This document shows, in pieces, positions 20,669-27,547 of a stretch of 32,438 nt of DNA. The DNA is from CAZJBS01 sp964544475 (GTDB lineage Bacteria; CLD3; SB21). Position 1 is the first letter of the stretch. Each line of letters starts with the position of its first letter. The stretch spans positions 1-32,438 of the forward strand of contig CAZJBS010000032.1 in assembly GCA_964544475.1 (NCBI GenBank), in the 5' to 3' direction. Under the pieces are notes generated by a model. It made no database searches, was not told the origin of the DNA, and was given only the letters and a program-made list of their open reading frames with translations. The position numbers and the translations under genes are program-made.

Positions 20669-21553
20669 ATGTCGCATATCGGTGAATGGGCAGCCCTGGC
20701 CACGGCGATTATTTGGTCGTTTTCCTCCATGGTCTTCACCGCCGCCACGCGGCGAGTCGGATCGGGACCGGTCAACTATGTCCGTTTGCTGCTGGCGGCC
20801 CTGCTGCTCCTGACCACGGTTGTCGTTCTTTCAAGCCCCGTGCAAGCCACGGGAAGTCAGTGGTTATGGCTGACACTCAGCGGGCTTACGGGATTGGTCT
20901 TTGGCGACACGTATTTGTTCAGGGCCTTTCAGTTCATCGGCGCCCGCCTCAGCATGTTGATCATGTCCTCGTCGCCCGCTTTGGCGGCTTTGATTGCGTT
21001 TGTCGCTTTGGGCCAGACGTTGTCATGGGCCGCGGTGGCCGGGATGGTCGTGACGACGGCCGGGATCGCCCTGGTCGTTTTTCAGAGCCATGATGACAAC
21101 CATTCACGACCCGGCGCCCGGGGCGTACTTTACGCCTTGCTGGGTTCGATCGGACAGGCCGTGGGATTGGTGTGTGCGGGCATGGCTTTTGATCTGGGGA
21201 CCATCGACAGCGTATTCGCCGTGCTTATTCGTATCGCGTCGTCGGCCGTCATAATGACCATATTCTTTGGGTTGACCGGAAAACTCGCCGGCCTTTTTCG
21301 ATCATTGGTACGGGACCGGCGCGCTTCGGCATTGACCGGGCTGGGGACGTTTCTCGGACCGTACCTTGGCATCACGTTGAGCCTGGTGGCGATCCGCTAC
21401 ACGCCGATCGGCATTGCCTCCACTATCATGGCAACCGTGCCGGTGGTCATGCTGCCGTTGGTGGTCATCTTCCACAAGGAAAAACTGACATGGAAAGCCA
21501 TCGTAGGCGCGCTGGCGGCGGTGGGCGGTGTGGCGTTGTTGTTTATGGAATAG
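20669..21553 (+). CDS. EamA/DMT-family membrane transporter
   Basis: A 294-residue integral membrane protein with about ten hydrophobic segments arranged as two EamA repeats: the first begins GEWAALATAIIWSFSSMVF and includes GLVFGDTYLFRAF, the second begins GVLYALLGSIGQAVGLVCAG. Conserved EamA positions are seen at SSSPALAALIAFVALG and near the end at MATVPVVMLPLVV with FHKEKLTWKAIVGALAAVGG. DMT proteins export or import small metabolites such as amino acids or nucleobase derivatives; the substrate cannot be predicted. A GGAGAA motif precedes the ATG. It diverges from the lipoprotein gene, and the restriction-modification genes follow after about 90 bp. Confidence 0.92.
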   Translation: MSHIGEWAALATAIIWSFSSMVFTAATRRVGSGPVNYVRLLLAALLLLTTVVVLSSPVQATGSQWLWLTLSGLTGLVFGDTYLFRAFQFIGARLSMLIMSSSPALAALIAFVALGQTLSWAAVAGMVVTTAGIALVVFQSHDDNHSRPGARGVLYALLGSIGQAVGLVCAGMAFDLGTIDSVFAVLIRIASSAVIMTIFFGLTGKLAGLFRSLVRDRRASALTGLGTFLGPYLGITLSLVAIRYTPIGIASTIMATVPVVMLPLVVIFHKEKLTWKAIVGALAAVGGVALLFME

Positions 21554-21641
21554 GGATGCGCCCAAAAAATGCTTTTTTTTTGCACGTGTTTGCATATCTT
21601 GTGATGAGTCTATTGTTCATCGAACCGCTGAAAATAATAGA

Positions 21642-22232
21642 ATGTCCATTCACGCATTTCCGCCGTTCATTCAGGACAACTATGAGATACATGAATGGAG
21701 ACATGCCTCTGCCATTCTCCAGAATGACTTTGCAGGCGAATGCGCCGACCTGATCGATGTGCTGACAGCTTTTCGATTGAGAAAAAGTCACATTGCAGTC
21801 GGCGGCGGAAGAAAATCCCCCGTTGCCAACTGGATTGACGGACAATTCTATGACCGGGGATGGATAGAGAAGTATTTCGACATCAAGATTTCGATCGACG
21901 AATCACAATTGGAGTCCCCGACTCATTCAGTGGACTGTTTTAAGAACAGAGTCGCTCTTGAAATCGAATGGAATAACAAGGATCCATTTTTTGATCGGGA
22001 CTTGAATAACTTTCGTCTTCTGTTTGATTTGCGCGCCATATCCGTTGGCGTTATTATCACAAGGGCAGATGCGTTGCAGGACATTTTTGATGACCTGGGC
22101 CGCGGGGATTCCTTCGGCGCTTCCACAACTCACATGAGCAAACTTCTCCCTCGTATTCGTGGTGGAGGGGGCGCCGGATGCCCCATTCTGGTTTTTGGAA
22201 TTACAAAGAGCCTTTATGACGAAAATAGTTAG
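21642..22232 (+). CDS. BglII-family type II restriction endonuclease
   Basis: A 196-residue product that matches the BglII-type endonuclease family: a C-terminal half with CFKNRVALEIEWNNKDPFF, DRDLNNFRLLFDL, ISVGVIITR, STTHMSKLLPRI and GCPILVFGI. D98, E107 and E109 are spaced as D-x8-E-x-E, like the D-x8-E-x-Q active site reported for BglII. It should cleave an unmethylated palindromic hexamer-type site; specificity cannot be read, although RGATCY-like sites are the family precedent. The start ATG at 21642 begins MSIHAFPPF; the frame is open further upstream but that part is compositionally unlike the protein. The base composition is visibly AT-richer than its neighbours. It overlaps the methyltransferase gene by 17 bp. 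Confidence 0.9.
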   Translation: MSIHAFPPFIQDNYEIHEWRHASAILQNDFAGECADLIDVLTAFRLRKSHIAVGGGRKSPVANWIDGQFYDRGWIEKYFDIKISIDESQLESPTHSVDCFKNRVALEIEWNNKDPFFDRDLNNFRLLFDLRAISVGVIITRADALQDIFDDLGRGDSFGASTTHMSKLLPRIRGGGGAGCPILVFGITKSLYDENS

Positions 22233-22902
22233 CATGGTCAGGCCACCGGCCGAAGAAGACCTCTTGGAAAGGGTTTCCGGAAGATTCGCGACAATTCTTG
22301 CTGATCCGCCGTGGCAATTTCAGAATCGCACGGGCAAAATGGCCCCCGAACACAAGCGCCTGCTTCGGTATCCCACGATGGATTTTGACGAAATCCAACA
22401 GCTTCCCGTTGCCAAATTAGCCGCTGCACAGTCTCATCTATATTTGTGGGTTCCCAATGCTTTGTTGAAAGAAGGTCTTGAAACGATGAGATCTTGGGGA
22501 TTTACGTACAAGACCAACCTTATCTGGTTCAAGATACGTAAAGATGGCGGTCCAGATGGACGCGGTGTCGGATTCTACTTTCGGAATGTTACAGAGTTGA
22601 TTCTTTTTGGAGTCCGTGGGAGTATGCGAACATTGCCTCCCGGCCGAACGCAAGTCAATCTTGTTTCAACTCAGAAACGCGAGCATTCGCGAAAGCCAGA
22701 CGAGATATACGATGTGATCGAATCGTGTTCGCCGGGCCCTTATTTGGAATTGTTTGCCCGATTTCGGCGTCCGGGTTGGAGTCAGTGGGGTAACGAAGAC
22801 GTTGAAGAGAATTCGCTGTACGACGTCGCTCGACGCAAAGGCCATGTGGATGCCCAGCTTCGTATTCTCGAAAAGCCCCGAGGTTACGGGTCCAAACGCT
22901 GA
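22216..22902 (+). CDS. MT-A70-family adenine-N6 DNA methyltransferase
   Basis: A 228-residue product with the DPPW catalytic motif at D30-PPW33 in ATILADPPWQF, followed by MDFDEIQQLPVAKLAAAQSH, LYLWVPNALLKEGLETMRSWGF and the C-terminal KPDEIYDVIESCSPGPYLELFAR block, all typical of bacterial MT-A70 enzymes. It should methylate adenine at the exocyclic N6 in the recognition site of the partner endonuclease and so protect the host. The start at 22216 overlaps the endonuclease stop (22230-22232); an ATG at 22234 is an alternative. The two genes form a compact restriction-modification unit ended by the terminator at 22938. Codon and base use differ from the flanking genes, consistent with transfer. 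Confidence 0.93.
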   Translation: MTKIVSMVRPPAEEDLLERVSGRFATILADPPWQFQNRTGKMAPEHKRLLRYPTMDFDEIQQLPVAKLAAAQSHLYLWVPNALLKEGLETMRSWGFTYKTNLIWFKIRKDGGPDGRGVGFYFRNVTELILFGVRGSMRTLPPGRTQVNLVSTQKREHSRKPDEIYDVIESCSPGPYLELFARFRRPGWSQWGNEDVEENSLYDVARRKGHVDAQLRILEKPRGYGSKR

Positions 22903-22937
22903 TTGAAAACACGGCCTTTCGCAAAATAGCAACATTC

Positions 22938-22969
22938 AAAAAAAGGACGCCCTGCCGCGTCCTTTTTTT
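22938..22969. terminator. Bidirectional Rho-independent terminator
   Basis: AAAAAAAGGACGC (22938-22950) and GCGTCCTTTTTTT (22957-22969) are perfect complements around the loop CCTGCC. The structure has A and T tracts on both sides, so it can end transcription from the methyltransferase gene (+) and from dps (-). Confidence 0.92.
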
Positions 22970-22987
22970 TTGATCGTCAGAGTGTCG

Positions 22988-23455
22988 TCAGGACACCAGG
23001 CTCCTCAGCATCCAGGCCGTCTTCTCGTGAATGTCCATGCGCTGGGTCAGCAAGTCCATCGTCACCTGGTCCTTGCCTTTTTCCGCCGAGGGGAAAACCT
23101 CGCGCGCGGTGCGAATCACCGTTTCGTGGGCTTCCACGAGTTGCTTCACCATCTCTTCCGCCTTGGGAACGCCCACCGCGTCCTTGATCTTCGTCAATTT
23201 GGTGTATTCACGATAACTCCCCGGCGCGTAATGATCCAGCGCCCGGATGCGCTCGGCGATGAGGTCCACCGCCAGCGCCAGTTCCGTGTAGTGCTGCTCA
23301 AACATCACGTGAAGCGTCTGGAACATCGGGCCGGTGACATTCCAGTGAAAGTTGTGCGTCTTCAGATACAGGGTGTACGAATCGGCCAAGAACCTTGTTA
23401 AACCTTCGGCGATGACTTTGCGATCCTGCTTGGGAATTCCGGTATTGATGTTCAT
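22988..23455 (-). CDS. dps: Dps-family ferritin-like DNA-protection protein
   Basis: A 155-residue ferroxidase of the Dps family. Dodecameric Dps oxidises Fe(II) with H2O2 and stores iron, protecting DNA in the cytoplasm. The inter-subunit ferroxidase ligands are in place: H37 (HNFHWNVTGP), H49, D64 and E68 (LAVDLIAERI), with the spacing 12-15-4 of E. coli Dps. The N-terminal tail is short (MNINTGIPKQDRK) with few basic residues, so direct DNA binding by the tail is doubtful. AAAGGA precedes the ATG at 23455; longer reading through the upstream frame adds Cys-rich residues not typical of the family. It has its own predicted promoter and ends at a strong terminator, so it appears monocistronic. 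Confidence 0.95.
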   Translation of the reverse strand: MNINTGIPKQDRKVIAEGLTRFLADSYTLYLKTHNFHWNVTGPMFQTLHVMFEQHYTELALAVDLIAERIRALDHYAPGSYREYTKLTKIKDAVGVPKAEEMVKQLVEAHETVIRTAREVFPSAEKGKDQVTMDLLTQRMDIHEKTAWMLRSLVS

Positions 23456-23593
23456 GACATTCCTTTCCGTCCCGGGGAGGGACGTGTTATTCCAACATTG
23501 CCTGTGCCCTGAACACCGTCCCAATCGGACGATAGGCAGGCCGTTTTCAACCGACCCGGACCTGTGGTTGAAGGTCGCGCAGGTTTACAGGCA

Positions 23594-23622
23594 AAAATAG
23601 GCCTCCTGCCCTTATTAATCAA
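23594..23622 (-). promoter_or_regulatory. Sigma-70-type promoter for dps
   Basis: On the - strand a TTGATT (23622-23617) and a TATTTT (23599-23594) are 17 bp apart. The predicted start is about 130 bp upstream of dps, leaving a long leader. Between the boxes and the preceding MFS stop there is no clear terminator. No OxyR or PerR box is obvious by eye. Confidence 0.45.
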
Positions 23623-23663
23623 ATCGAATATGGAAGTTGAAAAAAGACGCGATCGTATCGTGA

Positions 23664-24959
23664 TCACTCCGCCAACGCCTTGGGTACGTATTCGCGCGTG
23701 ATACCGCTCTCCAGGTCGTGACGGTCCCGGTGCTGCGAAAACCTCAGCAACATGATGGTGCTGAAAGCCATCAGTCCGAATCCGACCAGGAAGGTCGGCC
23801 CGATACCGATGCCGCCGATCAACGCGGCCCCCACGAATGGCGCCACGATCCCGCGGGCGCCGGTCAACATGGTATGGATACCCATGTAAATGCCCACCTG
23901 ATTTTTCGGCGCAAATTCCATCACACACAATTGCCAGCTCAATTGCTGACCGCTCATGGAAATGCCCTGGAGCACGCTGGCCAGGTAGATCAGTTTCAGA
24001 TCGGTCGCAAAATAGAAAAGCAACAAGTTGATCGTCGGCAGGATATTCAACAGAAACCGGATCCGGATGACGCCGTATTTGTCGATCTGCCTTCCCCAAA
24101 ACGCAAACGTCAGCATCATGACCGCCTGGGGGATCACCGTGACCGCCAGCACGGCTTCCTCGTAACTGGCGTTGATGTCAAAGCGCGGGTCCGTCACATA
24201 AATGGTCTTGACCGGATCGACCATCAGCGCGGCGAATCCGAACAGCGCCCAGTAAGCCATGAAGAACGCAAACGGTTTGTCCTGGCTCATCACGCGGCGG
24301 AATTCCTGCAGCGGATGTTTCGGCGGCCGGTTGCCGTTTTCGGCGGCGGCGATGACGCGTATCTTTCTGAATGACCGGCATCCCCAGATGCCGGCGATGC
24401 CGATGATCGGGTACACGTAAATATAGTTGTGGCCGTCCACGTCCAGCATCAATCCGAAAACGTACGACGACGCCACAAAAGCCAGGTTGAATAGCGTGCG
24501 GACAATGGCCATGATTTTCGCCCGCGCGTGGTCGGGATAATTGCTGCGATAGATGCTGGTGATCACCGGCGTGTTGATCGCATTCAGCGCATACGCCGCG
24601 CACAACGTGAGCGTAAACGCCATGGAACTGCCCGTGAGAGCCACCACCGGTGCGATCAGGATGAACAGCCATCGCGCCGCCATGTCCGGATAATACGCAT
24701 AGTTCATCTTGTCCGGCTTTTCCGCATGAACGGCCAGACCGATGCTGAAAAGAAGGCCGAGACTGACCGACGCGTGCAACAGCGCCACTTCGAAATCGGA
24801 CGACGCAAATGTCTTTTTCAGGATCACACCGGCGACACTGGCCGATCCGGCCAGCACCAATCCCTTGGACAATCCATAACGCAGATCATAGCGAAACGTG
24901 TCCCGCGCTTCTGCGGGAACCCGATAACTGTCGAAAAGCCGGATTATGAACGTTCGCAT
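23664..24959 (-). CDS. Major facilitator superfamily transporter
   Basis: A 431-residue integral membrane protein with about 12 hydrophobic segments. Recognisable ones are LVLAGSASVAGVILKK, VSLGLLFSIGLAV, WLFILIAPVVALTG, AFFMAYWALFGFAALMV, AVLAVTVIPQAVMMLTF and FVGAALIGGIGIGPTFLVGF. A central loop of about 30 residues (SFRKIRVIAAAENGNRPPKH) splits the two six-helix halves, and RAKIMAIVRT and GRQIDKYGVIRI resemble the inter-helix 2/3-type loops. The motif is degenerate, so the subfamily and substrate are unclear. Start ATG 24959 has GGAGTGGC upstream. It lies downstream of pdxT on the same strand, with a likely terminator between them. Confidence 0.88.
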   Translation of the reverse strand: MRTFIIRLFDSYRVPAEARDTFRYDLRYGLSKGLVLAGSASVAGVILKKTFASSDFEVALLHASVSLGLLFSIGLAVHAEKPDKMNYAYYPDMAARWLFILIAPVVALTGSSMAFTLTLCAAYALNAINTPVITSIYRSNYPDHARAKIMAIVRTLFNLAFVASSYVFGLMLDVDGHNYIYVYPIIGIAGIWGCRSFRKIRVIAAAENGNRPPKHPLQEFRRVMSQDKPFAFFMAYWALFGFAALMVDPVKTIYVTDPRFDINASYEEAVLAVTVIPQAVMMLTFAFWGRQIDKYGVIRIRFLLNILPTINLLLFYFATDLKLIYLASVLQGISMSGQQLSWQLCVMEFAPKNQVGIYMGIHTMLTGARGIVAPFVGAALIGGIGIGPTFLVGFGLMAFSTIMLLRFSQHRDRHDLESGITREYVPKALAE

Positions 24960-24970
24960 GCCACTCCGTA

Positions 24971-25012
24971 CAAAAGAAAGGGCCCCGATGACCGACTGGC
25001 ACCTGGCCCTTT
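24971..25012 (-). terminator. Probable Rho-independent terminator downstream of pdxT
   Basis: AAAGGGCC (24977-24984) and GGCCCTTT (25005-25012) pair perfectly across a 20 nt loop. On the - strand the second arm is followed by a T-rich tail TTTCTTTTG. The large loop lowers confidence. It separates pdxT from the MFS gene. Confidence 0.5.
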
Positions 25013-25038
25013 ATCTTCTGAACCTATTAACCTGGAAT

Positions 25039-25671
25039 TCAATCCAACACCTGTTCAACAAAATACCGGTGCAAACGGACGTCGTCGGTCAATTCCGGAT
25101 GAAAGGTGGCCGCCAGAAAATGACCCTGCCGCGCCGCCACAACCGTCTCTTCCATCCGGCCGATGACTTCCACCCCGTTTCCGCATTCTATTATTTTCGG
25201 GGCCCGAATAAAAACGGCATGCAACGGATCATGACCGAGGGCCGGCACGTCGATGGCTTTTTCAAAACTGTCCACCTGCCGTCCATACCCGTTGCGGCGA
25301 ATCGTGATGTCCATGAACCCAAAACGAAATTGACGGCTCCGCTCGATGTGCGTGGCCATCAGGATGGAACCGGCGCACGTACCGAAAAGACCTTTGCCGG
25401 ATTCCGCGAACGCCCTCAGCGGTGTCTCCAGACCAAAGGCCTGAATCAACTTGATCAACGTCGTGCTCTCGCCGCCCGGAATGATCAGGCCATCCAGGCC
25501 GTCCAGATCGCCGGCTGTGCGCACCTCTTTGTGCGACACACCCAGTCGGTCCAACATGAGGCCGTGCGCATGAAAATCACCCTGCAAGGCAAGAATACCA
25601 ATGGCCCGCCTGGCACCCCACCCCTTCCCCTCCCCTTCAAGGGGAGGGCCGGGGTGGGGTTTGTATTCCAT
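25039..25671 (-). CDS. pdxT: Pyridoxal 5'-phosphate synthase glutaminase subunit, with repeat-derived N-terminus
   Basis: PdxT hydrolyses glutamine and channels ammonia to PdxS, which makes PLP. All catalytic features are present: GIPGGEST region (66-70), nucleophile C99 in FGTCAGSIL, and H191-E193 in TFHPEL. The family usually starts directly with an ILALQGDF-like strand; here AIGILALQGDF begins only at residue 23, after MEYKPHPGPPLEGEGKGWGA encoded by a GC-rich palindrome (separate entry). No in-frame ATG, GTG or TTG exists between the palindrome and the conserved strand, so translation must begin in or before the repeat: ATG 25671 is chosen, GTG 25677 is possible. No strong Shine-Dalgarno is visible. 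pdxS is not in the window. PLP would serve GcvP and GlgP, both PLP enzymes nearby. Confidence 0.9.
   Translation of the reverse strand: MEYKPHPGPPLEGEGKGWGARRAIGILALQGDFHAHGLMLDRLGVSHKEVRTAGDLDGLDGLIIPGGESTTLIKLIQAFGLETPLRAFAESGKGLFGTCAGSILMATHIERSRQFRFGFMDITIRRNGYGRQVDSFEKAIDVPALGHDPLHAVFIRAPKIIECGNGVEVIGRMEETVVAARQGHFLAATFHPELTDDVRLHRYFVEQVLD
25615..25660. repeat. GC-rich palindromic repeat (REP-like) inside the 5' end of pdxT
   Basis: Nested arms: ACCCCACCCC (25615-25624) pairs with GGGGTGGGGT (25651-25660), and CCCTCCCC (25628-25635) pairs with GGGGAGGG (25641-25648) around TTCAA. On the - strand it reads in frame as PHPGPPLEGEGKGWG. The same translated pattern, PHPGPPLEGEG, is one I recall as a common product of dispersed palindromic repeats in many bacterial genomes. 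Only one copy is seen in this window, so repetition in the genome is inferred. Confidence 0.75.
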
Positions 25672-25700
25672 GTACACTTTTTCGAACCCCTTCTGGCAAC

Positions 25701-27053
25701 TTATCCGCCCTTCTTCTGATCGCCAAACGGCAGGTTGAACTGCAGGCCGACGAACGGCGTCACGTACTTGGTCGCCTTGATGTCACCGTTTTTCTTTTTG
25801 GCGAAGGTCCATTTATAATCCACGCCGGTGAGCAGGAACGGATACAATTTGTAAGCCACCAGCACGTGAGCCAGCGAACGTTGATCCAACTTGAAGGCGT
25901 CGCCCAGGTCGGTCAGATAGCCTTTGTCATAGGCCCCGGTGATCACGACCCTTGGGATCAGATCGGGCGCCGACGCTCCGATGTGGATGAAGGCGCCGCC
26001 GCTTTTCTTCAGTTTGTCCGGCAGGTTGATGCTCCCGACGATCTGGATCTTGTTGATGACATTACCGAGAATCTCGCCATACGTGCCCTGCACACCTTGC
26101 GCCGTGATCAGGCTGAGCGCCTTGGCGTCTTTGCCCATTTCATACACCGCGTCGAAATATTGCGGCACAAAGTGATCGCTGTAAAAACGGCGCTCGATCT
26201 TGACGCCCATGTTGAAAACGTCGGCGATGAAATTGAAACGGAAATTCGTTCCGATCGCGAGCCCCTGACCTCCTTTGTAGGAAGCATCCAGAGAATCCTT
26301 CGCGAAGTCCTTGATGTCGCTGTTTTCCAGCAGCCGCGCAAATTCGATATACGGCACGATCTGCAGCATCTTCGTTTCGAGCACGGTCACGCCGATATCC
26401 GCTCCCATTTCCGTCACACCTTCAAACCGGTTGTTCTTGTCGCCATCCGTGATGTACGTGACGCCGACCTCTGTCGTTTTGATGATCGGGATGTCCGACT
26501 GCTTCAGGGGCCTCGCATACGGACGCACGCCGAGGATATTAAACCCGTTGAAATCGCTGTAGACGCCTTCCATGCCGATGAACTTGTCGTAATTCAGGTC
26601 GAAGTTGAGACCGACCTTGCGTTTTTCGAAGCTCACCGCGTTGGTGTAGTTGTTCATCGTGAGGCCATACCCAAGGTACGTGCCGGTGATGTCGCCAACC
26701 CGTACGTAGACCGGATCCTGGTGTTTGACGCCATACCGGACGTAACGGATCATACGCATGGGACCGACGCCGCCTTTGAATTCCTCCGTCCGGATCTTTC
26801 CGTCGGACGTGTTGAAAAGCAACGGCACATCCAGCCCGACGCCGAACTTGCCGAACGCCAGCTCAGGCTGAAAGCGCAGGCTGATGAAATTCTGATCACC
26901 GATGCGCGTATAGCCGAAGGGCATGGTGAACTGGCTGAAACCGGCGCCATCCTGCGCTCCTTGAAATTCAAAACCGCTGCCGGATTCTCCTTCCTGCGCA
27001 AACGCCAGGCTTGCCATCATCATCAAGCCTGTTACAAACCAAAACTTCTTCAT
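25701..27053 (-). CDS. Predicted outer-membrane protein, function unknown
   Basis: A 450-residue protein with signal peptide MKKFWFVTGLMMMASLAFAQ (cleavage after AFA). The mature part has many alternating-hydrophobicity strands with aromatic girdles, for example FGVGLDVPLLF, VYVRVGDITGTYLGYGLTMN and GVGLQFNLPFG-like ends, and finishes with a strand near FVGLQFNLPFG, typical of a beta-barrel. Mid-protein the block FDLNYDKFIGMEGVYSDFNGF resembles repeated strand pairs. I do not recognise the family. GGAGG lies 6 nt before the ATG and a promoter at 27079-27107 drives it separately from yraN upstream. pdxT starts 29 bp after its stop, so pdxT may depend on this promoter. Confidence 0.8.
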   Translation of the reverse strand: MKKFWFVTGLMMMASLAFAQEGESGSGFEFQGAQDGAGFSQFTMPFGYTRIGDQNFISLRFQPELAFGKFGVGLDVPLLFNTSDGKIRTEEFKGGVGPMRMIRYVRYGVKHQDPVYVRVGDITGTYLGYGLTMNNYTNAVSFEKRKVGLNFDLNYDKFIGMEGVYSDFNGFNILGVRPYARPLKQSDIPIIKTTEVGVTYITDGDKNNRFEGVTEMGADIGVTVLETKMLQIVPYIEFARLLENSDIKDFAKDSLDASYKGGQGLAIGTNFRFNFIADVFNMGVKIERRFYSDHFVPQYFDAVYEMGKDAKALSLITAQGVQGTYGEILGNVINKIQIVGSINLPDKLKKSGGAFIHIGASAPDLIPRVVITGAYDKGYLTDLGDAFKLDQRSLAHVLVAYKLYPFLLTGVDYKWTFAKKKNGDIKATKYVTPFVGLQFNLPFGDQKKGG

Positions 27054-27078
27054 ACGAATCCTCCGTTAGGTTGACGGG

Positions 27079-27107
27079 ATACTACCACTATTCAATCGCT
27101 CATTCAA
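27079..27107 (-). promoter_or_regulatory. Sigma-70-type promoter for the outer-membrane protein gene
   Basis: On the - strand TTGAAT (27107-27102) and TAGTAT (27084-27079) are 17 bp apart, with a predicted start about 19 bp upstream of the start codon. The leader contains the Shine-Dalgarno GGAGG. Confidence 0.5.
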
Positions 27108-27144
27108 TGATATTTTCATACCCGGCGCCGGGCCGACGTAAATG

Positions 27145-27522
27145 TCACCAGAACGCATTCTCAATATGCTGGATTTCGGTGTGGCCTTCGTAAAGACGCA
27201 CCGTGATCAGATCAAAACGGCAATCCACGTCCTTGATACCCTCTTTCCACAAATAATGATGGGCGCATTGCTTCATGAATTTCTGTTTCCTCGGCGTCAG
27301 CCACGTTTCCGGTTCGCCAAACGCCGACACCGGCGTGTACGTCAGATCGACCGTTTTGACCTCGACAAAAACCAGGAACGCCCCGGACCGGGCCACGATG
27401 TCCAGTTCTCCGTTCCGGTATTTGTACTTGCGCCCGACGATCCGGAAACCTTTGCCCTCGAGAAATTCCACCGCGGCTTTTTCTCCAAGATCGCCGATGG
27501 TTTTCGGTTTTTTGTCGCTCAT
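27145..27522 (-). CDS. yraN: YraN/UPF0102-family putative nuclease-fold protein
   Basis: A 125-residue protein of the UPF0102 family: GDLGEKAAVEFLEGKGFRIV, then KYRNGELDIVARSG and LVFVEVKTVDLT. The E, D and ExK positions (E21-like, D of GELD, E-x-K of VEVKT) form the restriction-endonuclease-like fold of this family, but its substrate is not settled. The C-terminal CRFDLITVRL strand is also typical. Start ATG 27522 lies 25 bp after the PBP4 gene stop. It is the last gene of the run coming from the right before a promoter for the next gene. Confidence 0.93.
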   Translation of the reverse strand: MSDKKPKTIGDLGEKAAVEFLEGKGFRIVGRKYKYRNGELDIVARSGAFLVFVEVKTVDLTYTPVSAFGEPETWLTPRKQKFMKQCAHHYLWKEGIKDVDCRFDLITVRLYEGHTEIQHIENAFW

Positions 27523-27547
27523 CGGAATTCACTCCGCCCGTGGAATC

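Noticed and set aside
21642..22902. Wider anti-phage defence island
   Set aside because: Only the two-gene restriction-modification unit is present; flanking genes are an EamA transporter and dps, with no other defence, integrase or transposase gene.
25039..25671. pdxT as a pseudogene because of the repeat at its start
   Set aside because: The frame is intact and the GGEST, Cys, His and Glu residues are all present, so it is more likely functional with an altered N-terminus.
25866..27074. Antisense frame of 402 codons opposite the outer-membrane protein gene
   Set aside because: The - strand has a signal peptide, a promoter and a ribosome-binding site. The + frame is His/Asp/Arg-rich without motifs.
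27121..27132. CCCGGCGCCGGG palindrome as a terminator for yraN
   Set aside because: It is a perfect 12 bp palindrome but has no T-tract on either strand and sits just upstream of another promoter; function is undetermined.
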